This document shows positions 44,336 to 55,345 of a stretch of DNA of 64,000 nt, one piece after another (the first letter of the stretch is position 1; each line of letters starts with the position of its first letter). Under the pieces are notes generated by a model that had not been told where the DNA came from, did no database searches, and saw nothing but the letters and a program-made list of their open reading frames with translations. The stretch is from positions 142,309,017-142,373,016 of the forward strand of contig JAKGHH010000001.1 of assembly GCA_022828595.1 (NCBI GenBank), in the 5' to 3' direction. Source of the stretch: Nelumbo lutea (taxonomy: Eukaryota; Streptophyta; Magnoliopsida; Proteales; Nelumbonaceae). Made by a program: the position numbers and the translations under genes.

Positions 44336-44541
44336 GTTACAATCTTTGATCTAGTGATTGACTGTTAGTTGTTACAATCTTTGATCTAGTGATTGGCTGT
44401 TAGTTGTTACAATCTTTGATCTAGTGATTGGCTGTTAGTTGTTACAATCTTTGATCTAGTGATTGGCTATTAGTTACAATCTTTAAAGGATGTCGTGGCC
44501 TTTTCTTGTACACTTGTATTTCTTTAGTTTGTGTCCCAACA
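44336..44541 (-). repeat. Inverted partial LTR with four 35-bp tandem units
   Basis: Reads as the reverse complement of the LTR start: a roughly 35-bp unit (GTTACAATCTTTGATCTAGT then GATTGGCTGTTAGTT) four times, then the inverted first 70 bp ending GTTTGTGTCCCAACA. CATCC, the target duplication of the whole element, follows immediately. Confidence 0.85.
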
Positions 44542-44546
44542 CATCC

Positions 44547-44983
44547 GTAGCATTCAATTCATAGATAAATATCTCTCTCTTCCCACTTTGTGATTGATGA
44601 TATATGTGGTCTCTTTTTCTCTATTTGTTAGGGTTTCCTGTATCTACATGTTACTATTCACTCTTCTGATCATCTTCAGAAATTTTCTTGTTGGTGGTAC
44701 TATAGATGGGAGGTTGTGCACAATTTCGAAAATTACATTCTTCTGATCATCTCCACTCTAAAAATATTAATGCAGATTGCTATCTATTTTTTACTCCACC
44801 ATAGAAATACTAGCAAAATTAAGTAGCAAAAATTTTCTATACTTTCTCGTTAAGTTGTACATGAGTTTTTTCTTATAATTTTTTTTTCTAGGAAATAGTG
44901 AGACTGTAAACCAGAGATCAAAGAGGTCGAACACAATAGGGGAGCATTAGAGCTTGGCTCTCAAAGAAGTATAGTAAACAAAT
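44547..44983. other. Spacer, no gene seen
   Basis: AT-rich sequence between two LTR elements; nothing recognised. Confidence 0.4.
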
Positions 44984-45851
44984 TGATGAAGGGTTTTTTG
45001 GCAGCACCTTGTTGTTTAGAGTACTTCCAGGTGGCCGATGACTCAGAGGCCGAAGTGGAGGATTTTTGCTGGATGAGGACTTGGATGCCGAGCTAGGGGT
45101 AGATTGGGTGACGAGCTGGGTTGATTGCTAAACTAGGTAGCTCTTCAGAGAAACCTGCAAGGAATCAATATTAGAGGACCCGGGGTGGTTAACTCGGCGA
45201 GGTCGCTCCGATGATTAAGTTAGTACTCTCGTAGTAGATCGCGAGTTAAAAAATAATAAAGTATGAGAGCTAGAATGTGCTTACTCGCCCCTCTTGTGTC
45301 ATTGGGGTTGATGCCTTTATATATGCATTGTTTCGTTTGGGCCTCATGCACCGCATCTGAGATTTCTGAGAGGTTGTGCCTAACCGGTCCGAGATCTTCG
45401 AAGGTAACTACCATGCACGTTGACCATCCTCCAAAACATTCGATACGTGGGCCAACTTCTGAGAAACCTGGGAGCATCGGGATATGCATACCGAATTTGT
45501 CGGTGAGCACATCTCGCAGGTCACCGCCTGGTCCCTAGTCAGGTCGGCAAGCCCTCGAAGGATGTCGCTCCTTGCATCGAGGTCACTTCGGCCGGTGACA
45601 AGGTGCTACAGGCTAACCATGGACAAGGTGCTACAAGCCTGGTCCCTAGTCAGGTCGGCAAGCCCTCGAAGGATGTCGCTCCTTGCATCGAGGTCACTTC
45701 GGCCGGTGACAAGGTGCTACAGGCTAACCATGGACAAGGTGCTACAAGCCGACCTAAGTTGTTGTCGAGGTCTCTAGGTCAGCATAGAGGCAGGTCGCCA
45801 AGTCGACGGTGAAGGCAGGTCGCCAGGTCGGCGATAAAGGTAGGTTGCTAG
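44984..45851 (-). repeat. 3' LTR of the LARD-like element (boundary approximate)
   Basis: Aligns with 47769-48515 from TGATGAAGGGTTTTTTGGCA through GGCGATAAAGGTAGG. It is longer because of a perfect 111-bp tandem duplication at 45530-45750. Confidence 0.65.
45530..45750. repeat. 111-bp perfect tandem duplication
   Basis: GGTCCCTAGTCAGGTCGGCA starts at 45530 and again at 45641; the two units look identical to the eye. The other LTR of the element has only one unit, so the duplication arose after insertion or by template slippage at it. Confidence 0.9.
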
Positions 45852-47345
45852 GACCTCGTCGTCGAGGTCTCAAGTCGGAAGTGTCCAAGTGTTTGCAGCC
45901 TTACATAGGACCTCGTCGTCTTGTTTATCAGGGCACGAGAGTGAATTCACCTGCTCGAGGAGAGGTGGAGTAGGTACCCCGAGGGCATCTACCTTATTAA
46001 GGATGCGACAATCAAGGGGTTCTACATTCCAACTAAGTACCTCAAGAGCGAAGCTCATCATGCCGTCCTCAAGAAGAGGTTCTGTGTGGTAGTTTTATTA
46101 GGTCTCTCCACCTAGGTAGACTTTGACGAAGTGTTTCTTGAGCTGGCTCTCAAAAGAGTAGCCGACGAGTTCGATGCGGAGCTAGGAACCAAGGTGGAGG
46201 TTGTCCGTGAAGAGATTAGCCAAGTTTGCGTCCGTCATGATACTAAAGGTGAACTAGTCTTTCCTTTGTTTTTCTTTCTTGTGCCGAATTAATCTTCCTT
46301 CTGTCGTTTCTTTTTCTCCAAAAAATTTTCCAAGTGTGGATTCACCCTAGGTGCCAAACTAGTGGGTTGGGCATAGTTAGGAATAATTTGAGGTCGATGT
46401 AAGCCGAGGGGCACAAACACTGTAGGGAATGTATCTGACATGTTTGCACACCGATGAACATGAACTGCTTTTTTATTTCGTCCATGCCGGAGAGGTGACT
46501 GGGGTTTAGGTTACCCCTGCTGAAGCAACTAGGGTTTTTGTTGCTCATGCCAAAGCGACTGGGTCTTGTGTGGTGCTGAGTTCTTCTATTAGCTCACCAC
46601 CATAACCCTTAGGCCTAGGGAGCGACTCGTAGACCACTCTCCTTATTCTTGACTTTGCCCATGTCGAAGGGGCGACTGGGTCTCAGGTTATGCTGAGGTC
46701 TTTATCAGCTCGACACCTTAGCCCTTAGGCTCTGGGAGCGACTTCGTAGTCCACTCTCCTTAATATTATTTGGCCGATGTGCGGCCTGACCTTTCTGCCT
46801 ACGCTGGTGGTTATTCTGTAGTAACTTCACATATGGCTACTTCTACGTCATCCCGTGGGATTATCTTCCTGGGTGAGTGCTTGTGAGACCATGGCGTACA
46901 TGTTCTGCCCCCCCCTTGTGAGGGCATAATGTTGTTGTCGGTGTGAGTTGGCAGTTCAGGGCCACGATTGCACTGCATCAGCTTCGTAATGACACCGGTC
47001 GTCCACTCCTACAAGAAGCCATAGAGAGCTCGACCAGCAGGAGCAGCTCTACTAACTGTAGGTTGCTGACTCGCTCAGGAGCCTTAAGGGGCTTGACCCG
47101 CAAGGGCGTTCACATAGTTCGTAGGCCATTAACTTCCGCAGGAGCCGCGAAGGGTTCAATCTGTAGGGGAGACCTCGCGAAGAGGACCAGTGAGGCTTAT
47201 CCAGGCTAAAATAATGTCTGCAGAGCTGCTTGGTCTTGGCCATCAACTTCCTGCGGGAACCATGACTGGCTCGACCTACGGGGACATCCTTACTTCGAGG
47301 TGCTTGTTGCCAGACTACTAGTTGTTAAGGTCGTTCTTTTGCTGC

Positions 47346-47576
47346 CTATTCTGCATTGACATGAATATGTCGAGCTGCTCCTATGCTCACATCTGGAAAT
47401 TCTTGTTTCATCTCATGGAACTGCCGCGCTTTGATCCGGCGGGAAATGCTGATGGCTCTACCGCGGGGAGAGGGACGTTCACATGCGGTAGCAAGGTATT
47501 TATCTGGGGCGCTGAGGATGCTGAGTTCGGCCTGAACTTGTCTGATTGTCATAGGGGAGTTCTCCAAGTTCATCAC
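47346..47576 (-). pseudogene. Weak gag-like open frame of the LARD-like element
   Basis: A 76-residue minus-strand frame (MNLENSPMTIRQVQAELSIL, then FHEMKQEFPDVSIGAARHIH) lies about 175 bp after the primer site, where a gag would begin. No zinc knuckle or other domain is visible, so the call rests on position only. Confidence 0.25.
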
Positions 47577-47750
47577 AGATGTTTTTGCCCCCCAATAATC
47601 GGTATTTGTTTTGAGTGTTGATGCTGCTCAAAAGTGCCTTTGAGTTCATAAAAAATGGAAATTAGAAAGTGGGAACTTTAATTTCTAAAAGGTGAGGTCT
47701 TAGCTTTCTGGAAGATTTTAGAGGTGAGAACTTAGCTTCTTGTAGTGTTT

Positions 47751-47767
47751 CCTACAGGCGGCGCCAA
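47751..47767 (-). other. Primer-binding site of the LARD-like element
   Basis: Minus-strand TTGGCGCCGCCTGTAGG adjoins the LTR end. TGGCGCC is the tRNA-acceptor complement commonly seen after the 5' LTR of plant Tat/Athila-type gypsy elements. Confidence 0.6.
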
Positions 47768-47768
47768 T

Positions 47769-48515
47769 TGATGTAGGGTTTTTTGGCAGCACCTGTTGTT
47801 CAGACTACTTTTAGGTGGCCGATGACTCAGAGGCCGAAGTGGAGGATTTTTGTTGGATGAGGACTTGGATGCTGAGCTGACTAGGCTGAGTTGGGGGTAG
47901 ATTGGGTACCGAACTGGGTTGATTGCTGAGCTAGGTAGCTCTTCAGAGAAACCTACAAGGAATCAATGTTAGAGGACCTGGGGTGGCTAACCCGGCAAGG
48001 TCGCTCCGATGATTAGTTAGTACTCTTGTAGTAGATCCCGAGCTAAAAAATCACAAAGTATGAGAGCTAGAATGTGCTTACTCGCCCCTCTCGTGTCATT
48101 GGGGTTGGTGCCTTTATATAGACATTGTTTGGTTTGGGCCTCACGCACCGCATCCGAGATTTTCGAGAGGTTGTGCCTAACTGGTCCGAGATCCTCGAAG
48201 GTAACTGCCATGCACGTTGACCATCCTCCGGAACATTCGATACGTGAGCCATCTTCTGAGAAACCTGGGAGCATCAGGATATGCATACCGAATTTGTCAG
48301 TGAGCACATCTCGCAGGTCACCGCCTGGTCCCCAATCAAGTCGGCAAGCCCTCGAGGGATGTCGCTCATCGCGTTGAGGTCACTTCGGCCAGTGACGAGG
48401 TGCTGCAAGCTGACCTAAGTTGTGGTTGAGGTCGCTAGGTCGGCGTAAAGGCAGGTCGCCCAGTCAACAGTGAAGGTAGGTCGCCAGGTTGGCGATAAAG
48501 GTAGGTCGCCAGGTC
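47769..48515 (-). repeat. 5' LTR of the LARD-like element (boundary approximate)
   Basis: Direct repeat of 44984-45851. Contains short tandem words such as GGTAGGTCGCCAGG near its outer end. The precise outer terminus could not be fixed. Confidence 0.6.
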
Positions 48516-51500
48516 GGGGTAAAGACGAGCTACAATCTGAGACTCCAAATCATCACTTAGATGGTGTCTAGATATCATCTAGCTATTTTGAGATGCCATG
48601 TATCACAATGTCATTGGAGGGCCAAATCTGCTCTCATCACGAATTAAGTAGTGTTTATCGAAATGCTCAAGTTTCTGTAAAAATTCAACAACAAACCGAG
48701 GTTTTGCGATGAAGGTTGTTTTACTAATTTAGGGGAGAGAGAGAGAAGCGGGGTAGCTAGGGGGTGGCCACGGTTATGTGATTAATTATGTCAACCGGCC
48801 ATTAATTGCAGAATTCAAATTTCAAACAAGGAAAAGTAGAAATAGAAATGGTTGTATTCGTGGATGAGGAAATGTTTCCATCGTCAATAGGCGAATGGCT
48901 TGAAATGGCACTGTTGGTTCAACAGTCTATTTCATTGAAAGTTTTATTGTCAGGAAATAATATTTTATAAAAATATTTTCCCTCGTTTGGGTTTAAAAAA
49001 TATAGGTTTTCCTATTTATTTTCAGGTAAAAACTGTCTACTGTTGCTGCAGGCTTCAGAGCAAGTAGCAAAGGCATTTTCTGACATATGAAGGGCTGGCT
49101 TAGGAGGAGATCCAGATAATTCATTTCAAAAAGAACCTTCTGAATTGTCATGGACATACTTACCATATTAAGACCAACTTCATACTCCCACTTGGATAAT
49201 TTTCCCTTAGTTTTCTGAATTTCCATTTGTAATAAGGGCCAGAAGTATGATCGTTTATATGACATGATAAAAGACTATTTGCTTCAAGTTTACTACATGG
49301 AAGGAGCATAATTATGAAAACCATATGGACCCAATTTAAATTTCCACCTCAGCTGTCACTGGTAAAAGATGTGTATGAACAGTTCCTGGACAGAAATATG
49401 TAAGGAAGATAGAAGGATCTAATTTCATCTAAGAACTTCCAAAGAACAATTATGCTAATTAAGAACTTTCTTTCTTTCTTTTTTTTTTTAATTTTTTATT
49501 GAGCAAGTGTAAGTGGTTAAAACAGTTTGTTGTTAGAGGCTGAAAGCATAATTTGATGCTGGGTCTGGATCCCCCCCCCCCCCCCCCAACCCTCCTAGCC
49601 TGAGTTTCTAATCTGCTTCTCTCCTCCATCAATGACTGATAAAGGAAACCTTTCCATTCTTCTTTTTGAATATGCTTTTGTTCTTGGGAGGAACTCTCCC
49701 TCTTTTTTAATGAAATTCACCATTTATCAAAAGAAAAAGGTTTTATTTTTAATACATGGCAAGGCCTTCTGGGACAAAGTCTTTTGCATGTATAAAGGGC
49801 AGTTTAGAGGAATTTAAAGATCTCTTTTAAGTTGCAAACCAAGTTGCCACATGGAAGATTCCTAGGTCATTAATGGAAGCTCACATAGTGACCTAACTAG
49901 CAAATCCTTTTCCCAAAATATTGGTTTTAATTTGATTAATTTTTGCATTTTCTTTAATGGTAATAATCTTTAAAAGACCATACCATTTATTATTCCTTGC
50001 TATCCTATTCACAGTTTCCATCTTATTGATGATTTTGACTGCTTTTCCTGTGCATTCCTGTTTTAAGCTGAATTGAAGAAGAAGAGTACCAAGGCGAAAC
50101 CGCCATCCATTAAGACACTTTTTGGTAGATTATAATTAATCTACTCTTTCCTTGTACTTGCTTGAAATATCTATTTATTTCTTTCTGAAATTTCTCTTAG
50201 GTATGGTAGTTTATAATTAATTAATTGGTAGATTTGGCTCTGCTGACATGCATCATTTGCCTACTAGCTAGGAATATTACATAATATTATGCTCTAAAAT
50301 AGATTAATATATAAATATATTAAATTAGTAACATTAATTAATTAATTAATTAAATCAAGATAAATGCAGTTGAAATTGTTTCTTAGTGAAGTCTATATTC
50401 TTCTATAAAAGCAACAAATCACCTTCATGGAAGTGTAGAAAGGAAAGTAAAGGAAGCAAGACATTGAAAGGATTCCAAAGTCACTACCCCATTGAAGATG
50501 AGAGGGAATGAAATCATCTGTGAAGAAGGGAAAACTAAAGAAAGGAGAATTGAAGGAATTTTATGCAAATTGCCTTTCTTAATCCATACTTTACATGAAT
50601 AATTTAATAGGTTAATCTCTTGATTCGCTGAAGAGTGATTAAGACTAACACCCTTAATTGGGCATACACAAATAAACAGAGGGAATCTGAGATATTTGAG
50701 GCGTCTGTTAATTAATATAAGATCATTTGGGGCTTTGGAATTTATATTAATTTATTAATCACAATCAATATCTGATATTCGGTGAGATTTGATGAATCTG
50801 CAATTTGCTTGATCTTTGTCTCAAGCAACCAAAAGAATTAATGATTGGGTAAGGATTCTGATTAGTTAAGGATATCAGTGTACTGATTGCCTTAAGCAGC
50901 AAGGAGCAATTAAGGAAACATGAAGCTCAGCTAAAATCAGTGCGTGTTTATGGGGAGATTTTTAGAGTCTGGACAAATTTGGGGTCACTGAAATCTGGGA
51001 CATGAATCAAGCTGATGTTTTTTGTAGGGCTGCACTGCCCCTGCTGATGAAGAGGATTATCTGGGGTGGGACTGAGTTTCTGTTCTCCACAATTAAGGAA
51101 ACAGTGGCCCAGAAGTGGGACTTCAGTGTCAATTTTGCCTAAAGTTGACAGAAAAAGCCAGAAACCCAGTAACCAGTGACATTTCAAGAAGGTGTCTCTT
51201 GTGTCCTTGGAGAGAAATATCAATGTCATCTGGTTGTCGGAACAGGTCACATAGACCCCATGAATTGAGACATTCTAACAACAAAAAATATTGCAACAGA
51301 AAACATGGATGTCAGGCTACAATTGTTTCTAATTATGATACGGCCACTCTACTAAAAAAGCCACACCATCACTCTAATCTAAGTAACCTTGAAAATAGAC
51401 AAGACCTTTGCATTTATTTCTTGGAAAAGAATCATAAAGGAAGAACAACTAATAAGAAGTTGAAGAAGTGCATGTAGAACTTTGAAAGTCAAAGACATGA

Positions 51501-51522
51501 CAAAATGCAATGTTATAACTAT
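48516..51522. other. Intergenic; C17 run, no supported gene
   Basis: Contains 17 consecutive C (49571-49587) and a TTAA-type repeat (50336-50353). The frames at 50948-51250 (minus) and 51115-51477 (plus) overlap one another and show no domain. Confidence 0.4.
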
Positions 51523-51564
51523 AGATAAGAACCTCTGTCGTGTTCTCAACAGAGGTTCTTATCT
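51523..51564. repeat. Perfect 16-bp hairpin with 10-nt loop
   Basis: AGATAAGAACCTCTGT (51523-51538) and ACAGAGGTTCTTATCT (51549-51564) are exact complements around CGTGTTCTCA. It lies just upstream of the MATH pseudogene exon. Confidence 0.9.
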
Positions 51565-51581
51565 TGAAGGAAACATCAATA

Positions 51582-52138
51582 ATGCAGGATTTCACTGATC
51601 AATACATGGAGTCAAACTATGCAGGTTCTCAAATTGATGGAGTTGGGAAAAGAGGATCGTTTACATGGAAGGTTGAGAATTTCTTATCCTTCAAGGAAAT
51701 AATGGAAACCCGAAAAATATTTAGCAAATTCTTTCAAGCTGGTGGATGTGAACTTCGGATTGGTGCATGGATATTATTTATTTATTGCTTAATATGCAGT
51801 TGTAGATTTCCTATTTGATGACAGTCTTATCTCAAGTTGATGCCATCTTGGTTGATTATAATGTAGGTGTATGAGTCTTTTGACACTATATGTGTGTATA
51901 TCTGGAGAGTGATCAATCAGTTGGAAGTGATCCAGACAAGAAATTTTAGGTCAGATACAGGATGGTAGTGGTTAATTTTGTATATATCTGAACAAAGACA
52001 TGGAATAATTTTGTTCTCCAATTCATGAAGGTTTCTGGTATGCTGGAACCAGATGCAGGATTCCTTGTATGCGATACAATTGTTATTATCTGCGAGATCA
52101 TTGATTGTCGCCCTTGGTTTGAGTTTTCAGATCTGGAG
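51582..52138 (+). pseudogene. MATH/TRAF-like domain protein, partial pseudogene (two exons)
   Basis: Resembles plant TRAF-like proteins with MATH domains (of the long At2g25320 kind, by recall); such domains bind partner proteins. Exon A (51582-51762) reads MQDFTDQYMESNYAGSQ and GSFTWKVENFLSFKEIMETR, then FSKFFQAGGCELRIG. An intron with GT...AG ends separates it from exon B (51867-52138). Exon B has a 2-bp loss at its start, a 2-bp slip, a Trp-to-stop change after PDKKF, and an internal deletion, but its end is intact: FMKVSGMLEPDAGFLV, then CEIIDCRPWFEFSDLE before GTGAGT. The downstream exons expected of the full gene are not seen in the window. The retained intron argues for DNA-level duplication rather than retroposition. 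Confidence 0.75.
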
Positions 52139-52356
52139 GTGAGTCTATATCTATATCAATTTTGATTATGATAGAATCATGTCATCCATGTAATTATTGT
52201 AGCTTATAAAGTTTCACTAAATATAACTTTTTTTCTTCTGGATTAGCAAGGAGAAAATAAAGCCATATAAAGACATTTTAGAGAAACTGTAAAGCAAAAT
52301 GCAACATGAAAAAGTAAAACTGCTATGAGCATCACAGATAGGTAGAACCACATTGA

Positions 52357-52770
52357 TCAAATCCAATTGTATACAATGACTTCCTCAATCCTACTCACCC
52401 CAGATTTTGCTAGAGCATCTGCGACACTATTCAGCTCTCTCTGGATCCACCTGAAATAACAAGTCATCAGAGACAAGATTTCCATGATTTCACTAAACGG
52501 ATGAGTGAATCCCCAAGGTCCATCCCATAAATCCTTCATAGAATCTCTTTCCACCAGCACTGAAGAAATGGTTAGAGACACCACAGTCCTCAGACCCTCC
52601 AGCAAGAAACGTTAGCTTCAACAGCTTCTGCCTCTAATTGGTCCACTGACTGCCCATACCAAATCCCCAGTAGAATTTAGAATTCTGCCCCCAATACCTG
52701 CCTGACCCCCGTGGCTCAACAGACTGACACAACTGCCATCAAACTAAAGAATGTATTCAGTTGGGGGTCT
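52357..52770 (-). pseudogene. LINE RNase H domain remnant
   Basis: Minus strand reads DGSCVSLLSHGGQAGIGGRI, then ILNSTGDLVWAVSGPI, a frame slip around the A-E-A motif, and LLEGLRTVV-like and RELNSVADALAKSG. That is the order of an RNase H domain at the end of plant L1 ORF2 (first Asp, Glu, last Asp). It lies just downstream of the MATH pseudogene. Confidence 0.65.
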
Positions 52771-55074
52771 TGGAGCCAATGAAGCACTATGAGCATAAGC
52801 CATGCATGAAGAACTCAGAACCTGCCCCAACCACTTGAATATTGCCAAAGCTGTGATGTATTCCAAAACTTACTATTTCAAATACACCACAGTTGACCCA
52901 ATGGCTAGAAAACACCACACTTGTTTGTAACCAGAGTACCAATCACCCACTTAATTACAGTTGTTCTGAATTCATAATTTGACCTGATTCTGTCCCAAAA
53001 TGGACCTATAGGTAAAATGGGTCGGTGACTATTTAATTTATTGGGCCCTTTTGGATCTGGAACAGCATGTAGCACAGTAGTATATTCTGCTCTATCTAAA
53101 CCAGCTCAATGTCCCACCACTCTCTCTCTCTCTCTCTCAAATAATAACTACTTATTAAATAGAAATCTCCTGGCAAGAATCGTGTAGGACTAAAAGTAGT
53201 AGTGGTTCTGTAAAGTCAAACAACAAGTGTGGTAGATTGAGGCCCACCTAGACCCATGCCATGAGTCCCAAGGAATCCAGCCGATAAGTGTATGATCCAT
53301 AGCTTACTGTGAAGTCCATGTCAATGTGTGTAATTTTCACATGAGGTCCCCTTTCCAAGTGTGGAAGAATAGTTCAAATATTTCCAAATTTTGCTGCCAA
53401 ACTTAACAAACCAAATCTAATGTGGAAATCTTCAAGTTTTTTTCAGCTACTCTCATGCAAATCTTGGAAATATGGAATGTTGTCTTGACTTGGTTGAGCA
53501 CCTTTCATTCTTTCAGGCAAAGCCATCCATTTCATGGATGTATATATCATGGACATTGGATCTCTACTTAATATGTTTAATGGATTTTGCCTTCATATAT
53601 CCATAGGGTGGATATAAGAAAAAATTCTGCATTATTACTGAAAAATAAATGAAAATAATTTTTTTTGTATGCAATAGATTTGGTAATTAACCATTTGGTC
53701 GGATAGTTGTAGGGGGAATTAGTGCAAATAAAATGTAGGATTTGTTTGATAAATTGATTCAATCAATGCCAAAAACCAAACCTTCATGTGACTGATCCCT
53801 CGTTTAAAATCATGAAATGTATCAACAATTCAATGAAGAAACCCTTGCATGCTATGTTAGTGAATTATTCTGTCCCTTCTAAATAAAAGTATATTGTTTT
53901 TTGTCTTTTATTAAAGCATTATTTACAAAATGAGTAGATGGGCATTAACCTATTTAGTGGCTCTACATTGTTCTTGGCCTTACCATTACATGTTGGGAAC
54001 AAAAAAAATAATATTTTAGGAAGTATTAAATGGGTGTGTTGTTACATTAAACTGATACAACTAGTGTTAATAAATAATTTCATTGATACAGTGGAATGGC
54101 AGAACAGGATTTGTTTAACAGATTCCAATTTCCAAATAATAAGGATTAGAATAGAACATTGACAATGATGGAAGATTTTGAGTTTGAGCAGTTCTTAATT
54201 GAATCTTAATCAAATGAACATAATCTGCAAACCATAAATATATAATGAATGCAACAAGGCTTGCCACGTGGCAAGCCTTAATTTAACCTTATGAACATAG
54301 TCTGTTCTTTTGTTTACTAATAAACTCAATGCAACAAATAGTTCTGTATTTTCAACCTATAGTCTTGCATTTTCTTGTTATCTACCAGTTTATTATTATT
54401 ATTATTATTATTATTTATTTATTTTATTTCATCTAGGGGTACAAGTTGGATACCTGATTAGAGGATTTTACAATGCATTGGGCCCTGGCTTCTGGGCTGG
54501 GCCCATTCAAATTTTATTCAAGTTATAAGAAAATCCCAACCTGACCTTGCTCAAGTTGCACCCCCTAATCCTCGTATGTTAACCATTTATTGCTTAAGTT
54601 GCTCAAGTTGAATTATTGGATTGTTCTTCATCACTTCCTTTGTTAACCATCTTTTTCCTTTTCATTTTGTTCGGAGACATTTTATGGCCATAGAAAACAC
54701 GGTTCACATTTGAGTCTTTATCCAATAATTTATGGAAGAACAAAGCTCATAGGTCGGAAGCACGATGCTGCTGCCACAAGAGCTCCATGAGCAAGTTAGC
54801 CAGTACGATCAGTACAAGTGGTTGGAAACACAAGGGGTGGAAGAAGAGAGCTTGGTTTAGACCCTATTGAATTCCTGTACAAACAAGAATTTATCAAATT
54901 GAAATTAAGATGTATTTGTAATTCAAATATTTTGAATGGAGAATGGCTTTTTAAAATTTATTGTAATTGATGTGTTTTTTTTTGTATTTTATTTCAGTTT
55001 AAATGAATATAGAGAAAATGGGTAATTTGAAGAAAATTAGAAAAAAAATGTTATTTGAAAAAAAAATACTTTTG
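52771..55074. other. Intergenic; TTA microsatellite, no gene seen
   Basis: Contains a trinucleotide TTA run at 54391-54416. A CTCTCTCT run lies at 53118-53138. Short frames only. Confidence 0.4.
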
Positions 55075-55345
55075 TCGCGACTGCCGTTAAAGAAGTTCGC
55101 AACTACCGCTAAAAGTTGTTTTTAGCAGCAGTCGAATTGGTATTAGCGGCAATCGCAACTGCCGCTAAAACTATTTCTAGCGGCAGTTTTAATTTTATAC
55201 CGACAGCCGCGAAAACTGCCGTTAGAATGTCTAGCGACAGTTGTTTTAGCGGCAATTTGCCGGTTGCTGGTAAAATCTCTAGCGGCAGTTTTGGGGATTT
55301 TTAGCGACAGTTTTGACTACTGCTAAAAATCATTTTTCTTGTAAC
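55075..55345 (-). mobile_element. CACTA (En/Spm) transposon terminus with subterminal repeats
   Basis: About ten copies, in both directions, of a motif like TAGCGGCAGTT / AACTGCCGCTAAAA. On the minus strand the cluster begins TTACAAGAAAAATGATTTTTA, close to the CACTACAAGAAAAA terminus of plant CACTA elements but without the first bases. Such clusters are where the En/Spm transposase binds. Only one end is recognisable. Confidence 0.65.

Larger units (their letters stand above)
39330..44541 (+). mobile_element. Ty3/gypsy chromovirus with rearranged, inverted-LTR 3' end
   Basis: 5' LTR 39330-39697, Met-type primer site, gag, protease, RT, RNase H, integrase, C-terminal chromodomain, polypurine tract and 3' LTR (from 44043). 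The 3' LTR stops near 44335 and is followed by an inverted LTR fragment ending CCCAACA at 44541. The exact 5-bp repeat CATCC flanks the whole (39325-39329 and 44542-44546), so the inverted piece behaves as the outer end. Every enzyme region carries a stop, frameshift, deletion or catalytic change. Confidence 0.88.
44984..48515 (-). mobile_element. Non-autonomous LTR retrotransposon (LARD-like), minus strand
   Basis: Two direct repeats (about 44984-45851 and 47769-48515) flank about 1.9 kb with no enzyme domains. On the minus strand the right-hand repeat ends CCCTACATCAA and is followed by TTGGCGCCGCCTGTAGG (47767-47751), which matches the primer-binding site wording of plant gypsy elements. 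That fixes the orientation and makes 47769-48515 the 5' LTR. The internal part has only a weak gag-like frame. Outer ends and target duplication are unresolved. Confidence 0.65.

Noticed and set aside
44336..44480. CRISPR-like array of about 35-bp units
   Set aside because: The units abut with no unique spacers and match the LTR in inverted order; it is an LTR minisatellite in a plant genome.
45484..45812. Repetitive open frame with 37-residue repeats
   Set aside because: Created by the 111-bp tandem duplication inside an LTR; not a protein gene.
51115..51477. Plus-strand 120-residue frame
   Set aside because: Low-complexity, basic, without domains, and overlaps an equally long minus-strand frame. 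No splice link to the MATH exon could be shown.
53472..53500. Sequence resembling a miR166 passenger strand (GGAATGTTGTCTTGACTTGG)
   Set aside because: Several mismatches, and no complementary mature arm within hairpin distance.
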